A DNA stretch of 64,000 nt, taken from contig JALRME010000001.1 of NCBI GenBank assembly GCA_026120035.1, positions 3,547,909 to 3,611,908 of the forward strand, given 5' to 3'. Positions 48,092 to 60,577 of the stretch are shown one piece after another (position 1 is the stretch's first letter; every line of letters starts with the position of its first letter). The position numbers and the translations under genes were made by a program. The notes beneath the pieces are model-generated. The model had not been told where the DNA came from and searched no databases. It saw nothing but the letters and a program-made list of their open reading frames with translations. Source of the DNA: Coleophoma eucalyptorum. Taxonomy: Eukaryota; Ascomycota; Leotiomycetes; Helotiales; Dermateaceae.

Positions 48092-49789
48092 TTAATTACT
48101 GGTTTCGTAGACAACAGTAAAACCTTCCAAACTTGACAAAGCTTTGCGACACTCATGCTCATACTTCTGAATGCCTCCCAAGTAATTCAACTGCTCTCGC
48201 TTCTTGCCCGGTATGTTTGCTCCCATATACCAAGAATCCGTCAACGGCATCAAGGTTTGATCATTGGCATCTTGGATTGCTTGTTTCCACTGTTCCTCGG
48301 CACTTCGTTGTGCTTCAATCGACTTGATCCCCTCACTTTGAAGCTTCTTGATCAGGTCGATGACTATGTCAACTTGACTTTCAATGAACACAGGCCCATT
48401 CGTGAAAGCCGTGGGCGCTAATTTGAAAGTTAGTCGTAACATTTATACGTCAATAGAAGAAGACTTGCCTTGTGGTCCATATATAATGAACAAGTTTGGG
48501 CAGCCGCTGCTACAAAGACCAAGATGGGTGAAGACACCATCCTTCCATCGCTGCTGGAATGTCAACCCATCCCTACCGTGAATATTCATATTTGTTAGGC
48601 TACCCGTCATCGCATCAAAGCCTGTAGCCATCACGACTGTATCAAATTCGCGTTCCACACCGTCCTGGCAAATAATACCCTTTTCCGTGAACTCTTGAAT
48701 TGGGTTGGCTTTGAGGTCCACAATGTCAACGTTGTCTTGATCAAGACATTCGTAGTAGTCTTGTTCTAGACTGCTCCGCTTTGTCCCAAATGCAAAGGGA
48801 GCCTTCTCAGGCACTAAAAATGCTGACTTCACAGGATTCTTGAGTCTCGGGCGAGTCTTCTTTGCCCAGAACTCATACATCAGCTTGTTGGCTTCCTGGT
48901 CCACTAGGAAGTCCCGATAATTTGCTTGATTAAAGTTAAATCCGCCGCGTCTCCAAAGCTCTTCCCAGAGCTCTTCCCGTTGTTGGTCGTTTAAGTCAAA
49001 CACAGAGCCTGGCTGAGTATCATATCCTAGGCCAGACTTCGACTGTCGGCAATATGCAAACATGCTTCGATAAGTGGACTTATTAACTCGTTGTTCAAAT
49101 TCACTTAATGAGCGCTGAAACATCGGCAATGAGATGCTGGCCGTACGAACGTAGACCGTCAAATGGTGTGCCTCCTTTGATATCTCCTGTGTACATTGGA
49201 CCGCAGTGGCACCCGACCCAATGATGGCGACACGTGTATTCTTTGTATTCGCGATCGCAGGCCATCGGGTCGAATGAATAAGTTGGCCTTGAAATATATG
49301 CAAGTTTTTGAAATCAGGATAGTGTGGCTTATATGAGCTGCCAGTGGCGCAAATAAGATATTTGCATACTGCTTTGTGGCCATTCTCAGTGGTTACAGTC
49401 CACTTCGTCGCTGTTTCATCGTACCTCACGTCAATGACATTGGCGGAATAAGTGATGTCTTTGGAAAGATCCAAAGTCTCATCTACATGCTTGAAGTAAG
49501 CCTTTAATTCTTCTCCGGTGGGGAATCTTTCGGACCAGTTCCACTTCCGCCAGACTTCGGGCATCGAGAATTGGTAATAAGGGATCTCTGAGTCGACGCG
49601 AGCCCCAGGGTAGGTATTCCAATGCCAGACTCCTCCAAGATAGGAGCCTGCCTCGAAGACATGGACATTGAGTCCCAGTCGAGAAAGCTTGTGAAGACTA
49701 TAGCATCCACCGAAACCTGCACCGATAATAAGAACATCGAGCTCTCTTACTTTGCTATCTCCATTACTCAAGGGTTTTGTTGAAAACAT
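48092..49789 (-). CDS. Baeyer-Villiger-type flavin monooxygenase 1
   Basis: About 548 residues, two exons. FAD motif LIIGAGFGGCYS, then the Baeyer-Villiger fingerprint in the form FQGQLIHSTRWP, and the NADPH motif AIIGSGATAVQ. The late FAD-binding region ends DTVVMATGFDAMTG. The fingerprint keeps phenylalanine, glycine, histidine and tryptophan. The intron at 48418-48468 uses a GC donor (AG|GCAAGT type) and joins GPQ to APTAFTNGP, which is the family sequence. The start ATG at 49789 (MFSTKPL) avoids a longer hydrophobic N-terminal extension that would need a start further up. The likely reaction inserts oxygen beside a ketone to make an ester or lactone. It is divergent from the SDR. Confidence 0.92.
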
Positions 49790-50889
49790 CTTGTGATTGA
49801 GTTCTGCATGCCCAACTACCGTAAAGATCAAAGCCAGCAATTTGGCACAAATATGTATTACCACTAGATAAGCATGAGAAAAACAATTGAACCGCAAGCA
49901 ATCGAACCATAAACAAGACAATCGAACCATAATCATGGCAATCGAACGGCTACCCTCATTCTCCGATCAATGTTCTAAAGTTCCGCGATGCTGCCTTGCA
50001 TGAAAATGCGACGTTCCATTTCCGACTGGATAAAGTAACCGTGCGCAGGATAGATTTTCGGCCCTTGCCGAGGCGACTTGACAGATACGTGTAATGGAAT
50101 CAAGAGTTAAAGCCGATGCTTATCGGATACAAGTAGTGCGACGGAATTATTCGTTTTAATATCTTCCAATCATATGCGGTTCTCGGCGGTTGATTCTTTC
50201 CGCATCCCAAGGAAATTGAGGGCTGGTAGTGCGAGTCCATGTCACGGGCTAGAGAGAGGCCGGTGATTACGTATGATAAAAACTGACTAGCATTTCTATG
50301 AAGAACTAAACTAAAACAATTTCGAAATGCTTCGTATGGAGCCTTGAGATCAAGGTTGTAATGACTAATGAAATACTAGACCATAAACATACTTTGAACA
50401 TTTTAAGCTTGTAGAATTCAGTCTTGTTGGTCTAATCTGCTGTCGAAGTCGTGAAAGATCTTCGAAAATTTCAAAGGTTAAGGTAGGAATCCATGGTGCA
50501 GATTATAGAAGGTGGCACAAGTTTAGAAAGATAGGTTCCCATATTAACATCGTTTTCATCTTCTTAAGTTGAATTCCCGTGCACCTGCATTATCTCTGCA
50601 GCTGAAAATAGTAGCTGAAAAGAGATGGTGTTCTGGGAGTACGCTAGTAGAGGTATATATTACCACCCTCGGCTATTGCCGAGTAATCGGATGTGATACA
50701 GCGCTAGTATGGAGCTACTGGAGAGTTTGAGGATACAAAATTGCTAGGTATCTCCTTGTCGGCTCTTGCAGGTCTATATCTTGAAAATTATTATTATTAG
50801 TCGTCTTGAATTTGCGATCCCAACTCCTCAAATTATTGACAACTTCGGCACGGCTGCAATTGTCCCCTAAATGTCCCACAGCCACAATC
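49790..50889. promoter_or_regulatory. Divergent promoter of BVMO 1 and SDR
   Basis: 1.1 kb. It has a perfect 6-bp inverted repeat CTCGGC-tatt-GCCGAG at 50668-50683, which contains CGG-N6-CCG. No gene is recognised. Confidence 0.4.
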
Positions 50890-52116
50890 ATGAATGCTCA
50901 TCCACGACTTAATTTTCCCCAAGGGATGCTAGCAGGTAATTATGATGCAGATAGACTCTATGAGTCTACTAACCGTCGATATCAGGGCAAACTGCTATAA
51001 TTACAGGGGCAGCACAAGGTATTGGTGCTGAGACAGCCGCAATTCTCGCACGCGAGGGGTGCAAAGTTGTTGTTGCAGATATAGACGCCGGTATTGTGTT
51101 ACAAGAAATGCAGAGGGTTAACTGAAATTCTGATACTAAGTGCAGCGAAAACCGAGAAGACCGTTCAGGCCATCAATTCTGATGGGGGTGCTGCGGTTGC
51201 CGTTGTTGGAGATATTACGAACAACGAAAACATCAGCAATCTGGTCCAAAAGGCGGTTGAGTTCGGTGGTGGAAAGATTCATATTATTGTCAATAATGCA
51301 GGTTACGCATGGGATGATCCAATTGAAAAGATTCAAGACAAGCAGTGGGGTAAGGCTTTATCTTGATCCAGCTGCTTTGTAGTTCGTGCTAAATGAACGA
51401 AGATACCATCATTTCTTTACATAACACAGCACCGTTTAAGCTCATTCGAGCAGCAGCACCATACTTTATGGTCAAGGATGGGGAGCCGAGATCAATCATC
51501 AATGTCTCATCTACATCTGGTATTTACGGAAATGCTGGACAAGCTAGCTATGCTTTAGCCAAAGCAGGACTGGTAGGGCTCACTAAAACGCTGGCCCAAG
51601 AATGGGGACCAGATTATGGTGTAAGAGCCAATAGTATGCACCTTGCTCATAAACCATTGAGTTCAGCTAAGGCTAATTAATTATTTGCTTCACAGCTGTC
51701 GCATTTGGGGCCATTAAAACCAGACTTACTCAAGCTCCTGCAGATGAATATGTTGTAAGGCCAGACGGTACAAAGCATGCTGTTGGATTTCATGGTGGAT
51801 ATGACGAAGAAGAAAAGTGGTCAGCTTGGTCCAGTTTCTAAATATTATCTGCCAATCCTCACACATATATTTCTAGGGTTGGTGATATCCCGCTCAGACG
51901 CATTGGATCTCCTACAGATGCTGGGAGGGCAATTTTAGCCATAGTATCTCCTCTCTTCTCATATGTGAGCGGACAGGTAAGTTAAGATATCATCCAGGAC
52001 AAGCAGCATTCTAACAACCAAACTTTCAGACAATCATGGTAAGCAACGCTCTAGACTCCTCATTATCAGATGACATAACTTTTTCCAAGGTTACTGGCGG
52101 CAGGGGCGGTATGTAG
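50890..52116 (+). CDS. Short-chain dehydrogenase/reductase
   Basis: About 280-300 residues in eight exons. When introns are removed the frame is complete: GQTAIITGAAQGIG for cofactor binding, VNNAGYAWDD, INVSSTSGIYG, the catalytic SYALAKAG tyrosine-lysine, and the terminal GQTIMVTGGRGGM. The third-last residues are encoded by a 9-nt microexon (52030-52038, ACAATCATG) between two introns. The open pieces seen without splicing are therefore exons and not a broken gene. The family oxidises alcohols or reduces ketones with NAD(P). In this cluster it could supply the ketone for one of the two Baeyer-Villiger enzymes. It is divergent from BVMO 1. Confidence 0.85.
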
Positions 52117-52317
52117 TAGAAGAGGACTAAACTGATAGAGAACACGTATTTTCGACAATAAAACTCAGTTTAATGATGAGATTTACTGGGCGAGTGCATG
52201 AATTGGCATCAATTTAAGTATCAGTATTTACTTATTACCTCTTATTCAATACAATCATGTAGCTGTCAGACGACAGTATGAAATATTATTTGCCTCTTTG
52301 CTTTTTATCAAATACAA

Positions 52318-54073
52318 TCATGCAACTGATAATACTTCAGCTGCTGCTTGGTTTGGTGATTTGATCCGAGGTTCGCCCATCATATCAGTGGTTGCGAAGA
52401 GAGAAAATTCCATACTTGCCCACGCTGTCTTCGTCTCCTTTTCGAGCCAATCAGCCCAAGTTGGGATGCCGCCAAAGTAGAATAGGGTGTTAATAGCCTT
52501 GCCGGGTATATTTGCGCCAACAAACCAAGCACCAGCTGACTTGGCAGATTCCGCAAACAATGTGGCCTTGAATGCCTCATCAAGGTGAGATGACCATTTA
52601 TCCACAGCTCCCTGCGGCACGTCGATTTTGACGAATTTCTCCTTCTCCATGTGACGAATAGTTTTGCCGATCCAGTTAACTTCTATCTCCACGACAACTG
52701 GCATATTTCCAAAGGGTATGTGCGGACCACAAACAGAGAACATGTTCGGAAATCCGGGAACAAGGACTCCCGCGAATGTTTCGAGCTTGTTTGCCCAGCA
52801 GTCCTTTAGTGATTTACCTTGATTTCCTTTCACGTCCATCTCGCTAAGCGCGCCTGTGGCAGCATCGAATCCCAAAGCGAAAATGACAACGTCGAATTCG
52901 TGTTCAGCTCCGGAGCTGGTACGAATCCCTTTCTCGTAAAGATCAATTTCATCTCGGCTTATGTCAACAAGCTTGACGTTTGGTCGATTATATGCCTCGT
53001 AGTAGAAGTGCCCACAAGGCGGACGCTTTGAAAGAAATGGATATTTCGGACAGAGAATTTCTGCTTTGTCCGGGTCCTTTACGATGGCGCGAATCTTTTG
53101 CCGGAGGTATTCAGACGCAATATCATTGGATTTTTGGCTTGTGAAAAGATCGTCTAAGGTCTCAAACTGAAAATGGAAGCCGCCAGACTCCCAGCCGGCG
53201 TCCAAGGTTTGCATGATATTATCACCGTCTGCCACATCCTGGACCGTATTTCCTGACGATACCATTGCCAAGCCGAATGGATGCGTGCTTGCACAATCCC
53301 AAGTAGCATCAAAGTTCCGCTTGATATCCGCAGCCTGATCATCATCGATGACATAGTTGCGACCGGGTAGTACGTAATTTGGTGTTCGTTGGAACACCGT
53401 CAACTCTTTGGCCACATGGGCAAGCTTGGGAATGATCTGGACCCCCGTGGCGCCAGTGCCAACGATAGCAATACGCTTACCATGGAAATTGACTGGCTCC
53501 TTGGGCCATTTGGAGGTTTGGTACCACACGCCAGTATATGATTTTAGCCCGGCAAAAGGCGGGTCCTTTGCAATTGACAAAGGACCAGAAGCGGCGAAGA
53601 AGTAGCGACAAGTCACAGATACCCCAGCCGCGGTGGTGATCGACCATGTATTTTCGCTGTCACTGTAATGTGCAGCTATGATGCGCGTATTAAACTCGAT
53701 GTGCCTGCGTAGGTCGAAGCGGTCTGTTTTTGGTAGGTAATATTAGCGGGTGGAAATGCTGTCAAGGATAGGGAAACAACTGACCAACAACATTACTTAA
53801 ATGGCGCTGCACCTCTTGCTGCGAAGGATATCGTTCACTATAACTCCATTCTTCCTTCACCTCTGGCATGAAGTTTAGAGTGTAGACCCATGCTTCGCTA
53901 TCTGTTCGTGCCCCAGGATAACGATTCCAGTACCATGCACCGCCCACATCCGATCCCGCCTCGAAGCACTTCATTGTCAGGCCAAGCTGACCAAGTTCCC
54001 ATAGTGACCTAATGCCGCTGAAGCCAGCGCCAACGACAATGGCGTCGTAATGAACAATTTTGGTTGACGTCAT
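52318..54073 (-). CDS. Baeyer-Villiger-type flavin monooxygenase 2
   Basis: About 565 residues, two exons with an intron near 53728-53790. FAD motif [32 protein letters not shown] motif [11 protein letters not shown], and late motif [15 protein letters not shown]. The overall layout is that of cyclohexanone-monooxygenase-like enzymes. The fingerprint before the NADPH motif reads [12 protein letters not shown], so the usual histidine is glutamine and the first aromatic is tyrosine. It is only distantly similar to BVMO 1, so the two are not a recent duplication and probably have different substrates. It is divergent from the first regulator gene. Confidence 0.9.
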
Positions 54074-55778
54074 GAGAGATACAAGAAAGAGGTAAAGTTC
54101 AATTTAGGGTTCCTAATGATATCGCAGAATACGAGAAATCAATCATTATTTGAACATCGGGAGTCTTAATTTCATCAACAGTATATATGATTATAATTTA
54201 ACCATTATGATGTCCGATCTTCTGATTGCTCGGTTTGAGTTGTGCTTCATTGCCGTGGAGTTTAGCAGTCGGGTTTGTCTGCGAACTGATTGGCTCGGCG
54301 TTAGCCGACTATTCAAAGTCACGATCAGCGCAAAGGTGAAAATATACCGGTTTTATGGGTAGATAGTGTTGTCGAATCGGCTCAATTGATTTCAGATCGT
54401 CGAACACATTAAACTTAACATTATTGTGAAGAGCTACAACTTCCTCGGATCCAAGACGTACATTTCCGATTTTCCAACCCGGGCGAAAGCGTAACTAAAA
54501 GCATAAGATAAATAACGATGTGCTGAACAATGGTACGGTAGAATATCCGAGATGTAACGAAAATGTTTATTCCTGAGTAGCATGCCGAGGACCGAGGATA
54601 AATGTGAAAGGAGTTGGCATCCACGATCATCTTGATGCTTGCCAAATCTGAAAGTTCAAACAAGAAGCAATAATAATTACTTAATTACAAACTTGCAAAA
54701 TATCCGCCGTGAAACAAAGCTTTCATGTGATCACTTAATAGAAGCTAGCTGCCAAAAAATAGCTTTAACAAGTCAATCTAGTTGTACTTGAGCCCCTCCA
54801 CGAACATATTGTAGAATTGATCTAGTGTGCCAAAATAATTTCTGTTAGAATATTTATAAATAGTAGCTTGCACAAGCCTCCATGTCATGCAAATAATAAA
54901 TTTGTGTTGATAACTCAAGTGAATCACTCCTACATTCGCTCGATAATTCTCCTCACGTTGGCCTTTACCATCTCTTCCATAATGCCGCTCTAGGTTGTAG
55001 AGGATGCCTATGAGCGTATATTAAATGCTCAATCGGTCACCAAGCACACATATCATCGACCATGTTCAAATAAGCCAGAATAGTCGGACTAATCGTTCTT
55101 CATGACATGCGTTCTAGTCCCAGGCCAATTCTATAAATTCAAGTAAGTTAAGGCATAAAGATACTGCGCGTCAAAGAACACCCTACTCGTCGTCGTCTCT
55201 AGAGAAATAGGTATGGGATAATCGATGGTTCAAAAATATTATAGTTCACATCTCAACTAAAAAGACGTGACATGGAAGCTATAAGATAACAAAAGCAACA
55301 TGAAAAGTACCAGAGAAATGGATCATTTAGTAACCCGCAGGAGGATTGCAGAGAAGCAGGATAAGCTTAGTCCAGTAATTTAAACCTACTGAAATGGATG
55401 ATCCTATGCCTCTTCTAGCTGTACAAGGGGTACTCGGTGTGTCCCTGAAAACTTTTCTCTTTCAGAATATTGATTATGAACCGAATATGTTATTGTCGTA
55501 GCCTTCCCAAATCACTCACAGGGCCCTTTGTATTTGTCCAACCCAACCTATATATGTATATAAGTTACATCAGACCGGACATCTCCATCCGGCGGATTCG
55601 GCGTAAGGTCGAAAGGCGCTACTTATCACTACCCCGCGTAGAGTCCTGAGGAAAAACAACATCCATGCCTGCAGACTAGCTCTAGTTTTGATGTCAATTC
55701 GGACAATCGTGTTATTTTATTTGCGTAGATCTTTCTTGACATTCGAATTTTCTTGAGCTCTTTCAATAGCATTACCCA
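54074..55778. promoter_or_regulatory. Divergent promoter of BVMO 2 and regulator 1
   Basis: 1.7 kb, no gene recognised. An inverted repeat CCGGA-N8-TCCGG lies at 55575-55592, about 190 bases before the regulator start, which would suit autoregulation. Confidence 0.4.
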
Positions 55779-58107
55779 ATGGTGGATCGATTGAAAAATT
55801 CTTCGACAACTGGTACGTCCCAGCGGGCCGCCATTGCCTGCCAGAGCTGTCGGCTCCGTAAGGTCAAGGCAAGTCATACGCCTCTCTATTTTACCTCGTA
55901 AGATTCTGAAGTTGTAATTTTAGTGCGATGCACAGTCTTCCTCGCCTCATGAAGCGTGTAGTCCATGCCGACGAGCTGAGCAGGAATGCTTGCTGGATCC
56001 TTTGTCAGATGGAAGGAGGTTTGTTGTCAATAACAAGAGCACATCTTCCGTGGTCAATAACGAGATACAGATCTATTAACTGGAAATATCTTGACAAGTT
56101 CCAACGACGCATAGAAAATCTCGAAGCTCTCAATCACAGACCAATTAGTCGAGCTGCTTGGAAACCTAATGACGATAGTATCATTCCTCCTGTAAATGAA
56201 TCTGTGCTACTCTCCGGCTCGAGGTATGTTAGTTGCGAATTAACCGAACTCCTAGATGATTCTTGGGCCATACTCTCATGTGTAGCTCATGACTGACTAT
56301 CTCAAGCACGGCACGATCTGCGAACACGACTAATACAGTACCTCAGAACAACAATACTTACGCGCCAGATTTATTGAACATGTCTTACAGTTCCCGCGCA
56401 ACGCTACCTTTGTCTACCTCAGTTAGTGGAAAGTCTCCAGACAATTCATGTGATGAATCTCGATCGCCGAGTTTCTACGGCGCAACCTCCCACCCTCATG
56501 TTGTCTCTCCTGGCGAGGAATCTTGTCTTACTTCTTTTGACGAGATCAATACAGTGGATATTAACCTTGACCCTGCTTCGCCCCATTTGCGCGACCATCT
56601 TTTTCAATCTTTCTTCAAGTATCAAATACTTTGGGTTGATGTTGTGAACAAAGAATCATTTCTTGCCCACCAGATAAGTAGGAACCAGTCACGGTGGTAC
56701 TCCAAGTTTCTGGAAAATGCTATATTGGCTTGTGGTGCGCGGTTGAGCACTTCCAAAGCTGTACGCGCCCTGAGCTCTGAGTACTGCAAATGGGCCAAAA
56801 ATGATGCATTTGGCGCCATGTCTTATCCCACACCCGCGAGCCTCCAAGGGTTCTTGCTTTTGAGCGAGTATGAGGTCACACAGGGCAATGACCGCTCAGG
56901 CTGGATGTACTGTGGCAAGTCTGGCGTACATAGACTTTCTGTGAAGTATTCTTAACTGACTGATAAAGGTGTGGCTTGTCGAATGCTGTCCGATCTTGGC
57001 CTACATGATCTTGCAGGCAGTATTGAAACTCCTAATGAGGCTCAAGAATCGACGAAAGAAAGCAACCTTGCCTACAGTCTGCTATCAGCTTGTGTGGTGT
57101 ACGAAGGAGTGTGGACTCTGTATCTTGGTAGACCAAGCTCCATCCCCAGATCAGTCATGAGTGTTGCGGCTTCCCGCCACAAGGGAAGTCGAAAATCGGA
57201 TTCCCCTTGGCTCAATGCCTGGGTAGGCCTTTGCGTGCCCATGGCCGAACTATCCCACGTACTGAACGAACAGTCAATCTGCGACTACGACAGGGCTGCT
57301 TCACTGCGGAAGGTCTTCATAGAGGTGGAGGAATGGTATGAAAGACTCCCGCCAGAATTGACATATAACGAGAATCATTTGACCAACATGAATCTGACTG
57401 GATACGGCATGCACACCCAGTACTGCAAAGTCCAGATTTTCTTGCGACGATCGCTAGCCAGAACCATAAATACCAAGAAACGGCAACACTCTCAGGCTAC
57501 AAACGATAAGGAAGCCTGGAAATCACCTGATGATTCGAATATCATAATTTACCGATATGCCCTCCGCATAGCTCGTCTAGTCATCACCTATCGAGAAGCT
57601 TTCGGAGTAGAGAAGATACCCTCAATCATGCTAGACAACGCTGTGGTTGCTGCTACTGTAATGATTAGGCACCTCAATAATATGAATAGCGTTGACGAAC
57701 ACGAGACAATCTGGCTCTGCCAATTGGTAAAGAGTATAAAAACGGTACAGCCACATTTCCCAATCGTAGGGCGCATGCTCGATGCTCTAAAGCAGATCTG
57801 CGGAAATGGCCCGCTCTGTAGCATATTACCTTCTGCGCATCGTGACTTAACAAATGCTCATATCCATGAGCTACAGACTTTGGGCCAGCCCGAAGGTCCC
57901 AGTTCCAGGTTGAACAACGTCCAAAATTTTCCAGGCGCTGTAGGAAGTGGTCCAAATTTTGTCTGGCATGGTTTCAACAACGACATTGGCTCGGAATTTT
58001 ACTTATCAGGTGGATTTGATGACTTTGTCCTTGATCTTGCTCCATCGGAAGCTTCGATCTCTAGCTTAGGAGAAGCAGCTCATAGATATCAGGATATCAG
58101 TCATTGA
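55779..58107 (+). CDS. Zn2Cys6 transcription factor 1
   Basis: About 690 residues in five exons. The binuclear zinc cluster is built across the first intron: CQSCRLRKVK then CDAQSSSPHEACSPCRRAEQEC, with six cysteines. A short basic/coiled region follows (KFQRRIENLEAL). The middle region is typical of the fungal-specific transcription factor domain: HLRDHLFQSFFKYQILW, ASLQGFLLLSEYE, GLHD and YLGRPSSI. Two introns appear to use GC donors (55869 and 56915). It is a clear paralog of the regulator at 61267-63676. It probably binds CGG-type sites and controls the surrounding catabolic or biosynthetic genes. Confidence 0.9.
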
Positions 58108-58657
58108 TGTCTTCCAGTTCTGGATTAGTCACTACCTCAGATCCCTGTCAAAACTTTAGGTGCACAACGTGTGGGCACAATCATGGTAAATATTTACCGA
58201 GTTTGTTAATGGTGAGATGATCAGAAGTATTGGCAATTACCAAGCCGATGCCACTTCGATTCAACGATTTCTTTGTCTACGGACACCGAGTCGTCGAATG
58301 TCAAATGTAAAGTAGTAACCTATTAGCAAGGCGAATGGGCTAGTCGTGCAGTCTCCAGATATGCATTAAAGATCAATTCAAAATAGAACTAGTGCCAAAC
58401 TCCGGAACAGAAGCATGCGGGGGAATGGGTCGGCTTTCGCCGAACTGAAGTATGAAATTCATGCTATACACAGCTTGAAGTGCCGGTACTAGGCTATATG
58501 GACTAGAGTACTTCACTACGGCGTTCGCAGACGGGAAGACCAGAACCGGGCCTCATCTAGACATAAGCTTGATAACGGTGTGGTATAAGGTAGTGACGTC
58601 TTTCTACATTTTCAATATTCACCACCTGTTAACTATAATTCCAGAATATTGCAGCAA
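58108..58657. promoter_or_regulatory. Upstream region of the transporter
   Basis: 550 bases between two genes on the same strand. No gene recognised. Confidence 0.35.
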
Positions 58658-60577
58658 TGGAAACTTATAGTTGGTACAATGTTACAGTGAGTACAAGCAT
58701 CATCAGCTGGGGCGTATCTCACCTACTGAACCGTACTCTGATAGAATTCAGGTGGTGTGTTTCGCAGCCTTTGGATCACTCTTTACTGGCTATTCCCTTG
58801 CAGTCTTCGCCTTCACCATAGGTCAGCCGACATTCTATTCTTCGCTCAATCTCGAACAAGATTCTACAGCACCAGGGTATAGCTACACGAACGATATCAT
58901 TGGTGCTTCAAATGGCGTATTTTTTGGCACCGGCTTCTTTGGCTGCTTTCTGGCGGGCTGGGCTGGAAACTACTTTGGAAGAGTGAATGGTTTCCGTATC
59001 GCTGCCACAACTGGAATCATTGGAGGTGCACTTCAATGTGGATCGCAGTCACCAGCAATGGTTTGTTTATCGATAGCTTATAGACTAACGTGCCCTATTG
59101 ACAAATTAAAAACAGTTCTTGGTTTCAAGAGCTATAGCTGGTTTGGCAGCGGGCCACACAATGGCTGCTATGCCGACTTATTTCACCGAAGTCGCTCCCC
59201 CTCATTCTCGAGGTTTAATCACCGGTGCACACGGAATCTTCATCAATATCGGGTATTGTCTCGCGGGATGGATCGGGTATGTATGCACTTTATGACATGA
59301 CTTTTACTGATTGTTGGTATTTGCCTAGATTTGGATGCTACTTTACACCTGATTCTGAGTTTGCGTGGCGCTTTCCCTTCGCAGTAATCATCATCTGGGG
59401 TACCTGCCTTCTTGCAGGATCCTTCTACGGTATACCGCCCATTTCATAGCGAAGCTTTGGTGTCTTTCTGACTATTTGCAGTACCAGAAAGCCCTAGATT
59501 CTTGGTGCAGCATGATAACCATGAAAAAGCACTCGATATTCTTGTCCGATTACATCGTGATCCCAGTGATCCCAACAACACCTTTGCTCAACAAGAGCTG
59601 CAAATGATCAAAGAAAGATGGCAAGTAGAAAAGGAAGTTGTTAACACTGACGGGAGATGGCGATTATTCACGAAGAAGGGTAACCGTAAGAGACTGGTGC
59701 TTGCATGGATGGTCATGGTTGGAGGGCAAAATATTGGACCTTTAGTCATTAACAACTACAACGTCTTGCTCTACACTTCACTTGGACTGGGTGCTACAAA
59801 ATCTCTAATGTTATCAGCAGTTTATAATACTGTGGGGCTTTTCATAGCTTGCATTGGTGGGTTAATTTCGGACCGTCTTGGCCGAAGGAAATCTATGGGT
59901 ATGTCTTCGACTGCTCAAGCTAGCCTATCAAAGCTAACTGTCCATACAGTCACTGGATACGTGTTAGTTACCTGTGCTTTTGCAACCTTAACTGGAATGA
60001 TTGCAAAATATAACAACACACCAACAAAGGGTTGGGCTGCTGCGGCCACAACCATGGTCTATATCTATGTTGTTTGGTTAGATCTCCTCGAATCACAATA
60101 TTAATAGCGCAACTGACATATTTGTACATACAGCTATAATTCATTCGTTGATCTAAATCAGTTCACAATTGCAACCGAAATATTTCCAACACATGTTAGA
60201 AATCAAGCATCAGCCGTTGCAATTAGTGGCCTTTTCCTGGCGGATATCCTTTGGCTAAATCTCCTTCCTACCGCTACAGCGAACATCGGCTGGAAGTATT
60301 ACCTGGTCTTTGTTTGCTTGGCTTTTATGCACACTATATACTTGATCTTATATCTTCCAGAGGTATGTTTGACTCCCAGTGCGGCAGGTTCTTGGTGAAC
60401 AGGTATTAACACAAAATGTAGACTGGCGGTTGGCATCTAGAGGAGATGGACCAAGCGATGACTGACGGTAATGCTTTTTCCAATAATGGGCAATTTGATG
60501 AGAAGGAGAAGAGCGAAGGCGATTCAAACCATATTGAAGTTCTTCCTGGTGATATGAGCATCGAATTGAATAAGTAG
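58658..60577 (+). CDS. MFS sugar-type transporter
   Basis: About 540 residues, about eight exons, twelve expected membrane helices. The start is the ATG at 58658 (METYSWYNVT), joined over the first intron to VVCFAAFGSLFTGYSL. Family signatures: GNYFGRVNGFR after helix 2, PESPRFL after helix 6, LISDRLGRRKSM before helix 9, and a C-terminal LYLPETGGWHLEEMDQAM. The tail is hydrophilic and cytosolic. It most resembles hexose/lactose-permease-type porters, which in fungal clusters import sugars, quinate or small terpenoids. It lies between the two paralogous regulators, so it is probably the uptake step of this cluster. Confidence 0.9.

Noticed and set aside
51000..52116. SDR as a pseudogene with several stops
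   Set aside because: Splicing gives a full SDR with cofactor, catalytic and C-terminal motifs.
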